The notes under the pieces were generated by a model. The model searched no databases. It saw nothing but the letters and a program-made list of their open reading frames with translations, and was not told where the DNA came from. From Natronococcus sp. AD-5 (GTDB taxonomy: Archaea; Halobacteriota; Halobacteria; Halobacteriales; Natrialbaceae), in assembly GCF_030734285.1 (NCBI RefSeq), contig NZ_CP132294.1:1798001-1862000 (forward strand): a stretch of DNA of 64,000 bases, written 5' to 3'. Shown piece by piece: positions 8,816-17,278 of this stretch. The position numbers were made by a program, and so were the translations under genes. Each line of letters opens with the position of its first letter. Position 1 is the stretch's first letter.

Positions 8816-8890
8816 GCTCCGATAGTGTAGTCCGGCCAATCATATTGCCCTCTCGAGGCAATGACCGGGGTTCGAATCCCCGTCGGAGCA
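8816..8890 (+). tRNA. tRNA-Glu (CTC)
   Basis: 75 nt with acceptor stem GCTCCGA / TCGGAGC plus discriminator A. The anticodon stem TTGCC / GGCAA holds the loop CTCTCGA, so the anticodon is CTC. The TpsiC arm reads CCGGGGTTCGAATCCCCG. CCA is not encoded and there is no intron. A TATA-like CCTTAAA lies about 50 bp upstream. Its 3' end is the left boundary of the inferred insertion (see 8870-14324). Confidence 0.96.
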
Positions 8891-8933
8891 CTTCTCCCTT
8901 CCGCTATCTCCTGGTTTTGAGCTGTGGCGATCG

Positions 8934-9242
8934 GTGTTTGACCATGCCACCCCAGGACAAGCACACCTGGCAGGAGATGCAGCCCATACGCTTCCCCGAG
9001 AGTTGCAGGCGATCAGCGAATACGAGTTTGAGGCTGCCCAATTTGTGGACGTGACCACGCCGACCTTATTGACCGGCAGCGAGAGCCCCTCACTTTACAG
9101 AGGCGCGACAGAAGCGGTTCACGAGACACTTCCGCACAGCCGGTTCGTTACGTTCGAGAGGGAACAACACATGGCGATGCACGACACACCGGATCGGTTC
9201 ATCGACGAGGTAGTCACATTTGTCCAAAATCAAACTAATTGA
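8934..9242 (+). pseudogene. alpha/beta-hydrolase, 3' fragment
   Basis: About 88 residues from roughly 8979 (ELQAISEYEFEAAQF, TPTLLTGSESPSLYRGATEA, REQHMAMHDTPDRFIDEVV) match the C-terminal quarter of haloarchaeal alpha/beta-hydrolases. They include the GSESP turn and the catalytic-His region EQHMAMH. The N-terminal half with the nucleophile elbow is missing: upstream lie only about 90 bp and then the tRNA. This is the remnant of a gene cut by the event that created the tRNA-Glu junction. The ATG at 8934 is probably fortuitous. Confidence 0.75.
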
Positions 9243-9452
9243 TCGCTACTTCTTCTCCTCCCTCTCTGACAACTTATTCGAGATGGATGATTACAGGGCG
9301 GTTGGTGCAGAACGGACTTTCTGAATGAAATTCTCGGGATAGATACTCTCTATTCAGCACGCTGCTTCTGACGACTCTCGTGTGGATTGGTAGAGCCGTG
9401 CAAGATGCCGAGGAGGTACTCCGTAGGCTATGATGCCCCCGATGAGAGCGTG

Positions 9453-10373
9453 TCATCGGGTCAGATCCGTCTTCGCGTCGAGTGGGTTGGAATCCGCCCT
9501 GACTGACGCGTAGACGCGCTCGGCCCACTCACACGCGATCGGCGCATCCGTATCGACGAACACCTGCATGAGGCCAGTGGTCTCGTCGTAGCCGCCGATT
9601 CCGACGCGTTCGTCGAAGAGAGCGAGGCCGTACGGCAGTTCGTCGCGCGTCCGGAGGGCGAGGTGCCCGCGATCGATCGCTTCTTGGGCACGTTCGGGGT
9701 ACGTCTCGAAGAGTTTCTCCACGATGTGAGGGAGGTAGATGATTTCGGTGTCGGTTTCCTCGAATACCTGCTGGTGGAACTCACCGAGGACCAGCGGTGC
9801 CATGTGCGTCGTATTGAACCCCCGAAATGTTTCGGACTCGCCGACGAGCGCGATGAACCGCTCGATCGGCCTATAGGGATCGTCCGATTCGGCGACAGCG
9901 ATCGTCGCGTCCACGAACGGTTCGAGGATGAAGTCACGGTGATCTTCACAGACTGCATCCAGAAGCGGAGTCAGTTTGTGCGCGGTCCGCACGTTCGCCT
10001 CGAACCGGAGGATCTCCTCGGCGATGACCGCGCCGCGCCAGGTCAACCGAAATCGACCACCGACCTTCTCGATGAATCCCTGCTCGTCGAGCCACTGCGT
10101 GTAGCGGTGGCTCGTCGCCCGCGAGACGTCGAGGCGCGCTTCGATCTCCCGGCGGTCGAGCGGTTTCTCCAACAGTACTTCGAGGACTGGGCCGTGTCGA
10201 ACGATGTCGCCGAGCAAATCCGTATCGACGCGGTCGCCCGCGATGTCCAGGCGCTTGCCGAGATAGCGACGCTTCCGTTCGTTTTCCAAGATCGCCTCCA
10301 GGACCGGCGAACCCGGCGGCGGGCGTCGATCGTCACCCGATCGGTCGTCTTGGTCGGGCCCCATGTGACTCAC
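9453..10373 (-). CDS. HTH transcriptional regulator, FilR1-type
   Basis: A 306-residue cytoplasmic regulator. Residues about 50-120 form a winged helix (GPVLEVLLEKPLDRREIEAR, VSRATSHRYTQWLDEQGFIE). Residues about 130-300 look like the FilR1 middle/ligand domain (PF08350), found in archaeal regulators related to the methanogenic filamentation regulator. It is divergent from the FAD oxidoreductase at 10514 with a 140-bp shared promoter region that contains a palindrome at 10394-10412, so it probably controls that gene and itself. Effector unknown. Confidence 0.82.
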   Translation of the reverse strand: MSHMGPDQDDRSGDDRRPPPGSPVLEAILENERKRRYLGKRLDIAGDRVDTDLLGDIVRHGPVLEVLLEKPLDRREIEARLDVSRATSHRYTQWLDEQGFIEKVGGRFRLTWRGAVIAEEILRFEANVRTAHKLTPLLDAVCEDHRDFILEPFVDATIAVAESDDPYRPIERFIALVGESETFRGFNTTHMAPLVLGEFHQQVFEETDTEIIYLPHIVEKLFETYPERAQEAIDRGHLALRTRDELPYGLALFDERVGIGGYDETTGLMQVFVDTDAPIACEWAERVYASVRADSNPLDAKTDLTR

Positions 10374-10393
10374 TAGCTAGACAATCGGTAACG

Positions 10394-10412
10394 GGGGTAG
10401 TAACTCTACCCC
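10394..10412. promoter_or_regulatory. palindrome between divergent genes, candidate operator
   Basis: GGGGTAG, five bases, CTACCCC form a perfect 7-bp inverted repeat 21 bp from the regulator start and about 100 bp from the oxidoreductase start. Position and symmetry suggest the binding site of the FilR1-type regulator; a short hairpin is the alternative. Confidence 0.5.
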
Positions 10413-10513
10413 GTACACACTTCGAAATTCATCTCACCGTCTGAAAGGGTACTCTCGACGTCGAACGCTGCTCGATAGGAGAGGCCAACGACCGTCACGT
10501 CGTACGGGTTGGC

Positions 10514-11947
10514 ATGGCACAACTGCCGATCGGCGACGATCAGATAGAACCGTTCGAGGCGACGTTGCACGGACCCGTGATCCGACCTGACGACGCCGAC
10601 TACGATGACGCGCGTGCGGTGTGGAACGGGATGATCGACAAGCATCCGGCCCTGATCGCGCGGTGTCGTGGTGTCGGTGACGTCATCAACGCGGTACACT
10701 TCGCCCGCGAGAACGACCTCCGCGTGGCGGTCCGCGGCGGCGGGCACAACGTCGCCGGGACCGCCGTCTGCGACGACGGGCTCGTCATCGACCTCTCGGA
10801 GATGAGGGGCGTGCGGGTGGACCCCGACGCGCGTACTGCGTGGGTCCAGGCCGGCGCCACGTGGGCGGACGTGGACCACGAAACCCATACGTTCGACCTG
10901 GCGACACCCGGTGGTCTCGTCTCGGAGACCGGCGTCGCGGGACTAACCCTCGGCGGAGGGTTGGGCCACCTCCGCTGCAAGTACGGCTTGACCTGCGATA
11001 ACCTCGCATCGATCAAGCTGGTCACGGCAGACGGTGATTACCTGACCGCCAGCGAGGACGAGAACGCGGAGCTGTTCTGGGCGCTTCGTGGCGGTGGCGG
11101 GAACTTCGGGGTGGTCACCGGCTTCGAGTTCGACCTTCATCCCATCGGACCCGAGGTAGCGACCTGCCTGGTCTTCTATCCAGGAGATCGGATAGCAGAG
11201 TGCCTGCGAGCGTACCGCGAGTACGTTGCATCCGCGCCCGTGGAAGTCAGCACGCTTGCGCTGGCGGGCGTGATGCCCGATGAGAAACTCTTCCCCGCGG
11301 ACGCCGTGGACGAACCGAAGATCGGAATTGTGGGCTGTTACGCGGGGTCGGTCGCGGACGGTGAACGCGCGCTGCTGCCCCTGCGGGAGATCGACGAGCC
11401 GATCGCCGACTTCAGCGGGCCGATGCCGTACGTGGAGCTCCAGCAGCTCTTCGACGAGGACTATCCCGATGGGGTGCGCTACTACTGGAAGTCGCTGTAT
11501 TTGGACGGCCTGTCGGAGTCCGCCATTGATCGCATCGCCTACTGGACCGATGTGGCCCCTTCCCCGCTCTCGACGGTCGATGTCTGGCAGTTAGGAGGCG
11601 CAATCGCCCAGGTTACCGTCGAGGACAGTGCATTCGCGGGGCGGCACGCTCCTTTCTTGCTGGGCGTCGAAGCGAACTGGGAACGTCCGGAGGACGACGA
11701 CGCGAACGTCGAGTGGGTGCGCGACTGTCTCGACGACATGCGCCAGTTCTCGGATGGCTCGGTCTATCTGAATTTCCCGGGGTTCCTCGAAGAGAACGAC
11801 GACACGATGCGGACCACTTTTGGGCCGACGTACGAGCGATTGGTCGCGCTGAAGGACGAGTACGACCCGACGAACGTGTTTAGCCTCAACCAGAACATCG
11901 CACCGTCAGGAAGCGCTCAAACCGGCGGCGGGGGAAGCTATGAGTGA
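10514..11947 (+). CDS. FAD-binding oxidoreductase (berberine-bridge/6-hydroxynicotine oxidase-like)
   Basis: A 477-residue flavoenzyme. The FAD_binding_4 module spans about 40-180 with RGGGHNVAG; His78 is the residue that in this family carries covalently bound FAD. TLGGGLGHLRCKYGLTCDNL follows and the BBE motif lies at the C-terminus (YDPTNVFSLNQNI). Such enzymes oxidise alcohols, sugars or amines with molecular oxygen or another acceptor. It has no secretion signal and so acts in the cytoplasm. It overlaps the next small gene by 8 bp. Substrate cannot be told. Confidence 0.88.
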   Translation: MAQLPIGDDQIEPFEATLHGPVIRPDDADYDDARAVWNGMIDKHPALIARCRGVGDVINAVHFARENDLRVAVRGGGHNVAGTAVCDDGLVIDLSEMRGVRVDPDARTAWVQAGATWADVDHETHTFDLATPGGLVSETGVAGLTLGGGLGHLRCKYGLTCDNLASIKLVTADGDYLTASEDENAELFWALRGGGGNFGVVTGFEFDLHPIGPEVATCLVFYPGDRIAECLRAYREYVASAPVEVSTLALAGVMPDEKLFPADAVDEPKIGIVGCYAGSVADGERALLPLREIDEPIADFSGPMPYVELQQLFDEDYPDGVRYYWKSLYLDGLSESAIDRIAYWTDVAPSPLSTVDVWQLGGAIAQVTVEDSAFAGRHAPFLLGVEANWERPEDDDANVEWVRDCLDDMRQFSDGSVYLNFPGFLEENDDTMRTTFGPTYERLVALKDEYDPTNVFSLNQNIAPSGSAQTGGGGSYE

Positions 11948-12182
11948 CCACGAAGAATCGGTGGTGGTCTGGAAGCAGTCGCCGGCGGTCCAGACTGCGT
12001 TGGCGAGCATACTCGTAGCTCTACTGGGTATTCTGCTGGTCGCATCAGCACCCAGCGGGTCTAGACCGGCAATTGCCACAGTCGGGCTCGTCTTGACGGA
12101 AGCGCTCGTGTTGTACGTCGGATATGGAGCACTGACGCGAGTCGTCAGTCCGGCCGCCCGTGAACTACTCGGGAGTCACTAA
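11940..12182 (+). CDS. small two-TM membrane protein (DUF7512-like)
   Basis: An 80-residue protein with two hydrophobic segments (VQTALASILVALLGILLVA and IATVGLVLTEALVLYVGYGA). The second half, ending GALTRVVSPAARELL, resembles very small haloarchaeal proteins that I associate with DUF7512 and that often sit before TauE/SafE permeases; the number is from memory. It overlaps the oxidoreductase by 8 bp and is followed after 2 bp by the permease, so it is probably made with it and may be its accessory subunit. Confidence 0.65.
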   Translation: MSDHEESVVVWKQSPAVQTALASILVALLGILLVASAPSGSRPAIATVGLVLTEALVLYVGYGALTRVVSPAARELLGSH

Positions 12183-12184
12183 CC

Positions 12185-13174
12185 ATGGAGATCCTCAATC
12201 TCGGTATCGTAACGATTGGCCTTCTCGTCGGATTCGGCCTGGTGATCGGCATCCTCTTCGGATTCTTCGGGATGGGCGGGTCGTTCCTCGTGACGCCGGC
12301 ACTGCTGGTGGCGGGATATCCGGCAACGGTGGCGGTCGGGAGCGGGCTCGCGTTCGTCTTCGGCACCAGCGTCATCGGTGCGCTCAGACATCGCGATCAC
12401 GACCAAGTCTGCTACAAACTGGCGGCGGTGATGATTCTCGGGATGACGGTCGGTATCGAGGTCGGCAAGCGAATCGTGTTCCTGCTTGAAGAGCTCAGTA
12501 GCGCTGATTTTGCCATCAGCGTAGGCTACGTCGGACTGCTCGGTGCGGTCGGGGTTTTCGTCCTCTGGGATGTGCGTACTGACGATACCCATACGAGACC
12601 GATCGAAATCGCTACCGAGGTTGGGCCTCTCGAATTCTCGCCGGTGCTGTCGCTACCCGGCGGTGCGACCGTCCCGGTCTGGAGCATCCTTGTCACTGGT
12701 CTCGGGATCGGCATCGTCTCGGGATGTCTCGGCGTTGGTGGGGGATTCCTTCTGTTACCCGTCTTGATCTACGGGTTCGGGGTTCCCGCTGGGATCGCTG
12801 CCGGGACGAGCATCGTCCAGATCATGGTTTCGAGCGCGTATGGGACGTTCGTCTACGCCCTGTCGAACGCTGTCAACGTCCCTGTTGTCGCTGCGTTGCT
12901 CGGCGGAAGCGCACTCGGCGCGCGCATCGGCACGGGGGCGACGCAACTCGTTCACGAAGCTGACAGCAAGGGATACTTCGCGGCCGTGCTGCTTGCTGGG
13001 AGTATCGCCACTGCGAGTAAGCAGGTGAGCACCACATACGGTATCGAAGCGCTTGATACGGTGAGCGCGGTCCTCATCTTCGGGACTGCATGTCTAGTCA
13101 GCGGTGCAATCATCTTTGCCTCGGTCGAGACGCTCACGAAGAATCGGGAGCGTCGTTCGCCACTGACTCACTGA
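12185..13174 (+). CDS. TauE/SafE family anion permease
   Basis: A 329-residue multi-pass membrane protein. It shows the two-fold TauE/SafE repeat: GILFGFFGMGGSFLVTPALL in the first half and GCLGVGGGFLLLPVLIYGFG in the second. The family exports or imports sulfite, sulfonates or related organic anions. About eight membrane helices are expected. It begins 2 bp after the two-TM gene in the same operon as the FAD oxidoreductase, which hints at transport of that enzyme's substrate or product. There are no sulfur genes in the window to narrow it down. Confidence 0.9.
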   Translation: MEILNLGIVTIGLLVGFGLVIGILFGFFGMGGSFLVTPALLVAGYPATVAVGSGLAFVFGTSVIGALRHRDHDQVCYKLAAVMILGMTVGIEVGKRIVFLLEELSSADFAISVGYVGLLGAVGVFVLWDVRTDDTHTRPIEIATEVGPLEFSPVLSLPGGATVPVWSILVTGLGIGIVSGCLGVGGGFLLLPVLIYGFGVPAGIAAGTSIVQIMVSSAYGTFVYALSNAVNVPVVAALLGGSALGARIGTGATQLVHEADSKGYFAAVLLAGSIATASKQVSTTYGIEALDTVSAVLIFGTACLVSGAIIFASVETLTKNRERRSPLTH

Positions 13175-13454
13175 CGATCGGTACACGCCATGTATTCGCC
13201 ACTTTCAACAGTTGGATATACTATGGCCCACAGTTCGACGGGAGTTTGTGACTGACCACTCGAGGGTTTCGCTGGCGCGATGTCTCCGTCCACGTTTTTT
13301 ATCGATCAGCGGTACGAGATCGTATCATTGCGGGACGAGTTCGACTGCCTCGAGCACCGAATTGTCTTCTCTCCGTAGTATCTCGGACGTCGAATCAAGC
13401 CGCGCCGAGGTGGGCCGCGCCCGTACAGCAACCGTTTAGGATCCCTGTCGAGGG

Positions 13455-13844
13455 TTAGTCGTCAGTAACGCGATCAACGCCCTCGTGGGGGTCGTGGACT
13501 GACACGCGTCCGCTTCCCAACTCTGACGCCTTCTCCCGTAGCTGCTGGACGAGGTCCTCGCTCGGTTGGCCGTACAGGTCAATAGATTCGAGTTCGATAA
13601 ACTCTCCAATCGGGGGGAACTTCGGGCCCGCAACCTCCATGTGAAACTCTAACGACGTCTGGTCAGCGTGCATATGCATCACCGTCATCCGGTCCTCGTC
13701 GGAACTGAAGTAGACGTTGTACGCCAGTATCTCCGGCTCGTTAGCTTCGACGAACGCTACCAGTTCCGCCATCGCCGGCTTGAGTTCACCCAGTTTCCCG
13801 TCGCGAACCGCACATTGGTCGATATACACGATGGGGTTAGCCAT
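13455..13844 (-). CDS. small dimeric alpha/beta-barrel-like protein
   Basis: A 129-residue protein with MANPIVYIDQCAVRDGKLGE at the start and a middle part reading AYNVYFSSDEDRMTVMHMHA. The layout resembles antibiotic-biosynthesis-monooxygenase (ABM) ferredoxin-like folds, which often oxidise aromatics without cofactor or simply bind ligands. The frame is open upstream to 14009, but ATG 13844 is preceded by a strong GGAGGGAG ribosome-binding site and gives the natural domain start. It is the last gene in the inferred tRNA-Glu insertion. Function not established. Confidence 0.65.
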   Translation of the reverse strand: MANPIVYIDQCAVRDGKLGELKPAMAELVAFVEANEPEILAYNVYFSSDEDRMTVMHMHADQTSLEFHMEVAGPKFPPIGEFIELESIDLYGQPSEDLVQQLREKASELGSGRVSVHDPHEGVDRVTDD

Positions 13845-14461
13845 CCTGCTCCCTCCGCTCGACGACGATACCGCGTTGGTCGCTATTCGTTTTGTCATAG
13901 GTCCCTCCGGACTGCGCGCCGAGCACAACGGAGTCTCCTTCAGAAACAGGACATCAGAGCAGGCGCTACTGCTCGCTACGCCGGCCCTGGTGTTAATTGT
14001 TATCGTCACACAAGGGCTGTTGAGGAGAGTTCCCTGATGTGGTCCGAACAGTCCAGTTTACCTACGAATTCACGGCGGTGAACTCACGCTTCACGAACGG
14101 ATCAGAGGTACTGCTGGTGGAATCGTTTTTAGACGTAGAATCCGATTCCGGGCACCTGAAGACGGCATCGTACAAGCAATACCATCACAGCTCCAGTAGT
14201 CGAAGGCCTTTTCACCCGTTACACAGCGCTCTTTTCGAGATCCTGTACACCGAAGTACGATTGATCAGTTCTCAGGTACAGGAGTCTCACATCTGTTCAA
14301 ATCCTCGCCGGAGCATCCTTCTCCCGGCGCTTTGCGGCGGCCTTTCGTTCTGCAGAAACGCCGCCTGCCCAACGACGTGTAATTATCACGGAAAACCATG
14401 TGTGAGGCAAACATTCGGGGCTGTACGGGACTTTTTAACCCCGGAGACGTACGGCCCTGTG
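13845..14461. other. non-coding stretch with tRNA-3'-like remnant
   Basis: About 615 bp with no convincing gene. An open frame runs into ppc from 14039, but its residues do not resemble the PEP-carboxylase N-terminus. Positions 14294-14314 match the tRNA-Glu 3' end at 18 of 21 bases without any matching upstream tRNA half, so this is a copy of the 3' end only. A TATA-like TTTTTAAC near 14433 lies about 28 bp before the ppc ATG. Confidence 0.6.
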
Positions 14462-17152
14462 ATGACACTTCATAACAGGACCGTCCGTCAAGACGTCCGA
14501 GAGCTCGGAGCACTCCTCGGCGACGTGCTCGAGGGCCAGACCTCTCGGCGGGCGTTCGAGACGGTCGAATCCAGTCGTACCGCGGCGATCGACTACCGCT
14601 CCGGCGACCTCGAGTCTCGCGAACCGCTCGCGACGGAACTCGGGAACCTCTCCCCGCACGAACAGCGAATCGTCGCCCGGGCGTTCACGACGTACTTCGA
14701 ACTGATCAACCTCGCCGAAGAGCGCGAACGGGTACGTTCGATCCGCTCCGGATCCCAGGAGGGGACCCTCGAGGACAGCCTCGAGACGGCCGCGGCCGAG
14801 CTGGCCGAGGCCGACGTCGAAACCGTTCAGGAAGTCCTCGACGACGTCCTGATCGAGCCGACGTTCACCGCCCACCCGACGGAGGCGCGGCGAAAGACCG
14901 TCAAGTCGAAGCTCCGCGCGATCGCGACGCACCTCGAGACGCTCGACGAGCGGCTGCTGACCGACAAGGAGCGCGAGCAGGTCTGGCGGGACGTCGACGC
15001 CGAGGTCACGAGCCTCTGGCAGACCCCGCAGGTGCGAAAGCGCCAGCCGGAGGTCGAAGACGAGGCGCGGAACGTGCAGTGGTACCTCGAGAACACGCTG
15101 TTCGACGTCGTCGGCGAGGTCTACGACGAACTCGCGGACGCGATCGACGAGGAAGTCGGACGGAGCCTCGAGATCCCCAAACTCTTCGAGTTCCGCTCGT
15201 GGGCCGGCAGCGACCGGGACGGGAACCCGTACGTGACGCCTGAAGTGACCGCGAACACGCTCGAGCGCCAGCGCGAGGTCGTCTTAGAGCAGTACCGCAC
15301 CCAGCTCAAGCGGCTCTCGGGCGTCCTGAGCCAGGACGGGAGCCGGATCGACGTCGGGCCGGAGTTCGAGGGCGCCCTCGAGGAAGACCGAGAACGGCTG
15401 CCCGGCAGCGCCCGCACCGCGAAAGACCGGTATCCGGGCGAGCCCTACCGACAGAAGCTCAAGCTCATGCGCGAGCGCTTAGAGCGCGTCGGCGACGTCC
15501 GCCCCGGCGGCTACGACGACGTGGACGAACTGCTCGACGACCTCGAGATCATCGCGAAGAGCCTCCGGAACAACGGCGGCGAGAGCGTCGTCGACGCGCA
15601 CGTCGACCCGATCCGCCGGCAGGTCGCCACGTTCGGCTTCTCGCTCGCGAGCATGGACCTGCGGGACCACCAGCAGAAACACACCGACGCCATCGCGGCG
15701 GCCCTCGAGCGAGAGGGGATCGACTACCACGGCCTGAGCGAGGACGAGCGGACCGAACTCCTGACCGACGCCATCCTCCAGGACGAACCGGTGATCGACC
15801 TCGAGGACACCGAGGGGCTCTCGGAGGATTCGACCCGCGTCCTGACCCTGTTCGACAGTCTCGGCGACTGGCAGACCGAGTACGGCATCCACGCGATCGA
15901 CACCTACTGTATCTCGATGACCGAGGAGCCGAGTCACGTCCTCGAAGTGCTCTTCCTCGCCGACCAGGCCGACGTCGTCTCATTGCCGGAGCACTGCGGG
16001 CTCGACATCGTCCCGCTGCTCGAGACCGAGTACGCCCTCTCGGGCGCCCGCCGCATCATGGGGACGCTCTTCGAGAACGAGGCCTACGTGCAGGCGCTCG
16101 AGGCGCGCGGCCGGACCCAGGAGATCATGCTGGGGTACTCCGACTCGAACAAGGAGAACGGCTTCCTCGCGGCCAACTGGTCGCTGTACAAGAACCAGCG
16201 CCGGCTCGGCGAGATCTGCGACGACCACGACGTGACGATGCGGCTGTTCCACGGCCGCGGCGGCTCGATCTCCCGCGGCGGCGGTCCGATGAACGAGGCG
16301 CTGCTCGCCCTCCCCAACAGTACCGTCACGGGTCAGGTCAAGTTCACCGAACAGGGCGAGGCGATCGCCGAAAAGTACGGCAATCCCCGCATCGCCGAGC
16401 GGAACATCGAGCAGATGCTGAACGCCCAGCTCCGGGCGCGCCTCTACGCGAAGGAACAGCCCGAGGAAGCGGTCGACGACGAGTGGATCGAAGCCATGGA
16501 GACGATGGCCGACGCCGCTCGCCAGGAGTACCGCGACCTCTTGGAGAGCGAGGGCTTCGTTCGGTACTTCGAGCAGGCGACGCCGATCACGGTCATCGAG
16601 AACCTCGACCTCGGCTCCCGACCCGCCTCGCGATCGGGCGAGCGAACCGTCGAGGACCTGCGGGCGATCCCGTGGGTCTTCTCCTGGACCCAGTCCCGGT
16701 GCATCCTTCCGGGATGGTACGCCGTCGCGACCGGGATCGACGCCTACCTCGAGGACGGCGGCTCGGAGGAGACCCTCCAGGAGATGTACGAGGAGTGGTC
16801 GTTCTTCCGGACGACGCTCGACAACGCCGCCCTCTCGCTGTCGCGAACGGAACTCGAGATCGCCGAGAACTACGCTCAGATGGCGGACGACGACCTTCGC
16901 GAGCGCTTCTTCCCGCGGGTGAGCGACGAGTACGAGCGCGCCGCGGACCTGATCAAGACGATCGGACAGCGCGACGAACTCCACACTCGCGACTGGCTCG
17001 GCGAGAACCTGGAGCGGCGCAACCCGTACGTCGACCCGCTGAACCTGCTGCAGGTTTACCTGCTCAATCGCACCCACCGAACCGACATCGAGGAGCGAAC
17101 GCTGCGGCTGACGGTGAAGGGTATCGCCGCCGGGATGAAGAACACCGGGTAA
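14462..17152 (+). CDS. ppc: phosphoenolpyruvate carboxylase
   Basis: An 896-residue enzyme that fixes bicarbonate onto PEP to give oxaloacetate, refilling the TCA cycle. Family hallmarks are present: EPTFTAHPTEARRKTVKSKL with the catalytic His, GYSDSNKENGFLAANW, FHGRGGSISRGGGPMNEAL, the RNIEQM region, RAIPWVFSWTQSR and the C-terminal KGIAAGMKNTG. Length equals the bacterial-type enzyme found in haloarchaea. ATG 14462 (MTLHNRTVRQDVRELG) is chosen because the preceding frame is non-homologous and a TATA-like element is 28 bp upstream. Confidence 0.97.
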   Translation: MTLHNRTVRQDVRELGALLGDVLEGQTSRRAFETVESSRTAAIDYRSGDLESREPLATELGNLSPHEQRIVARAFTTYFELINLAEERERVRSIRSGSQEGTLEDSLETAAAELAEADVETVQEVLDDVLIEPTFTAHPTEARRKTVKSKLRAIATHLETLDERLLTDKEREQVWRDVDAEVTSLWQTPQVRKRQPEVEDEARNVQWYLENTLFDVVGEVYDELADAIDEEVGRSLEIPKLFEFRSWAGSDRDGNPYVTPEVTANTLERQREVVLEQYRTQLKRLSGVLSQDGSRIDVGPEFEGALEEDRERLPGSARTAKDRYPGEPYRQKLKLMRERLERVGDVRPGGYDDVDELLDDLEIIAKSLRNNGGESVVDAHVDPIRRQVATFGFSLASMDLRDHQQKHTDAIAAALEREGIDYHGLSEDERTELLTDAILQDEPVIDLEDTEGLSEDSTRVLTLFDSLGDWQTEYGIHAIDTYCISMTEEPSHVLEVLFLADQADVVSLPEHCGLDIVPLLETEYALSGARRIMGTLFENEAYVQALEARGRTQEIMLGYSDSNKENGFLAANWSLYKNQRRLGEICDDHDVTMRLFHGRGGSISRGGGPMNEALLALPNSTVTGQVKFTEQGEAIAEKYGNPRIAERNIEQMLNAQLRARLYAKEQPEEAVDDEWIEAMETMADAARQEYRDLLESEGFVRYFEQATPITVIENLDLGSRPASRSGERTVEDLRAIPWVFSWTQSRCILPGWYAVATGIDAYLEDGGSEETLQEMYEEWSFFRTTLDNAALSLSRTELEIAENYAQMADDDLRERFFPRVSDEYERAADLIKTIGQRDELHTRDWLGENLERRNPYVDPLNLLQVYLLNRTHRTDIEERTLRLTVKGIAAGMKNTG

Positions 17153-17278
17153 CCGGGCGACGCCACGCGCTCGGCGCCGCCGGGATTCTCAGCCCTTTCT
17201 CGCCCCTCCCGTCGCTCAGTTCGGCGAGCACCAGGGCCGCCCCGAAGAAACCGCCGGTGGAAGCCGGTTGCCCCGCTG

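Larger units (their letters stand above)
8870..14324. mobile_element. probable decayed insertion at tRNA-Glu
   Basis: The last 21 nt of tRNA-Glu (8870-8890) match 14294-14314 at 18 of 21 positions. In both places they are followed by CTTCTCCC, with two extra bases in the distal copy. This is the pattern of a duplicated attachment site left by tRNA-targeted integration. The interval holds a broken hydrolase, a regulator with divergent oxidoreductase, a TauE permease and a small monooxygenase-like gene, with several gene-poor stretches. No integrase or transposase remains, so the insertion is inferred from the repeat and the gene content only. Confidence 0.5.

Noticed and set aside
8840-9058. 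Minus-strand frame over tRNA-Glu
   Set aside because: Typical spurious translation through a tRNA gene; same for frames over tRNA-Ser (20758-20961) and tRNA-Leu (60617-60895).
14039-14461. N-terminal extension of ppc
   Set aside because: 141 codons without any resemblance to PEP carboxylase; the standard start MTLHNRTVRQ at 14462 has a TATA box 28 bp upstream.
14265-14513. Possible 82-residue minus-strand gene upstream of ppc
   Set aside because: Its C-terminal part is what results from translating the tRNA-3'-like stub in reverse; not a protein.
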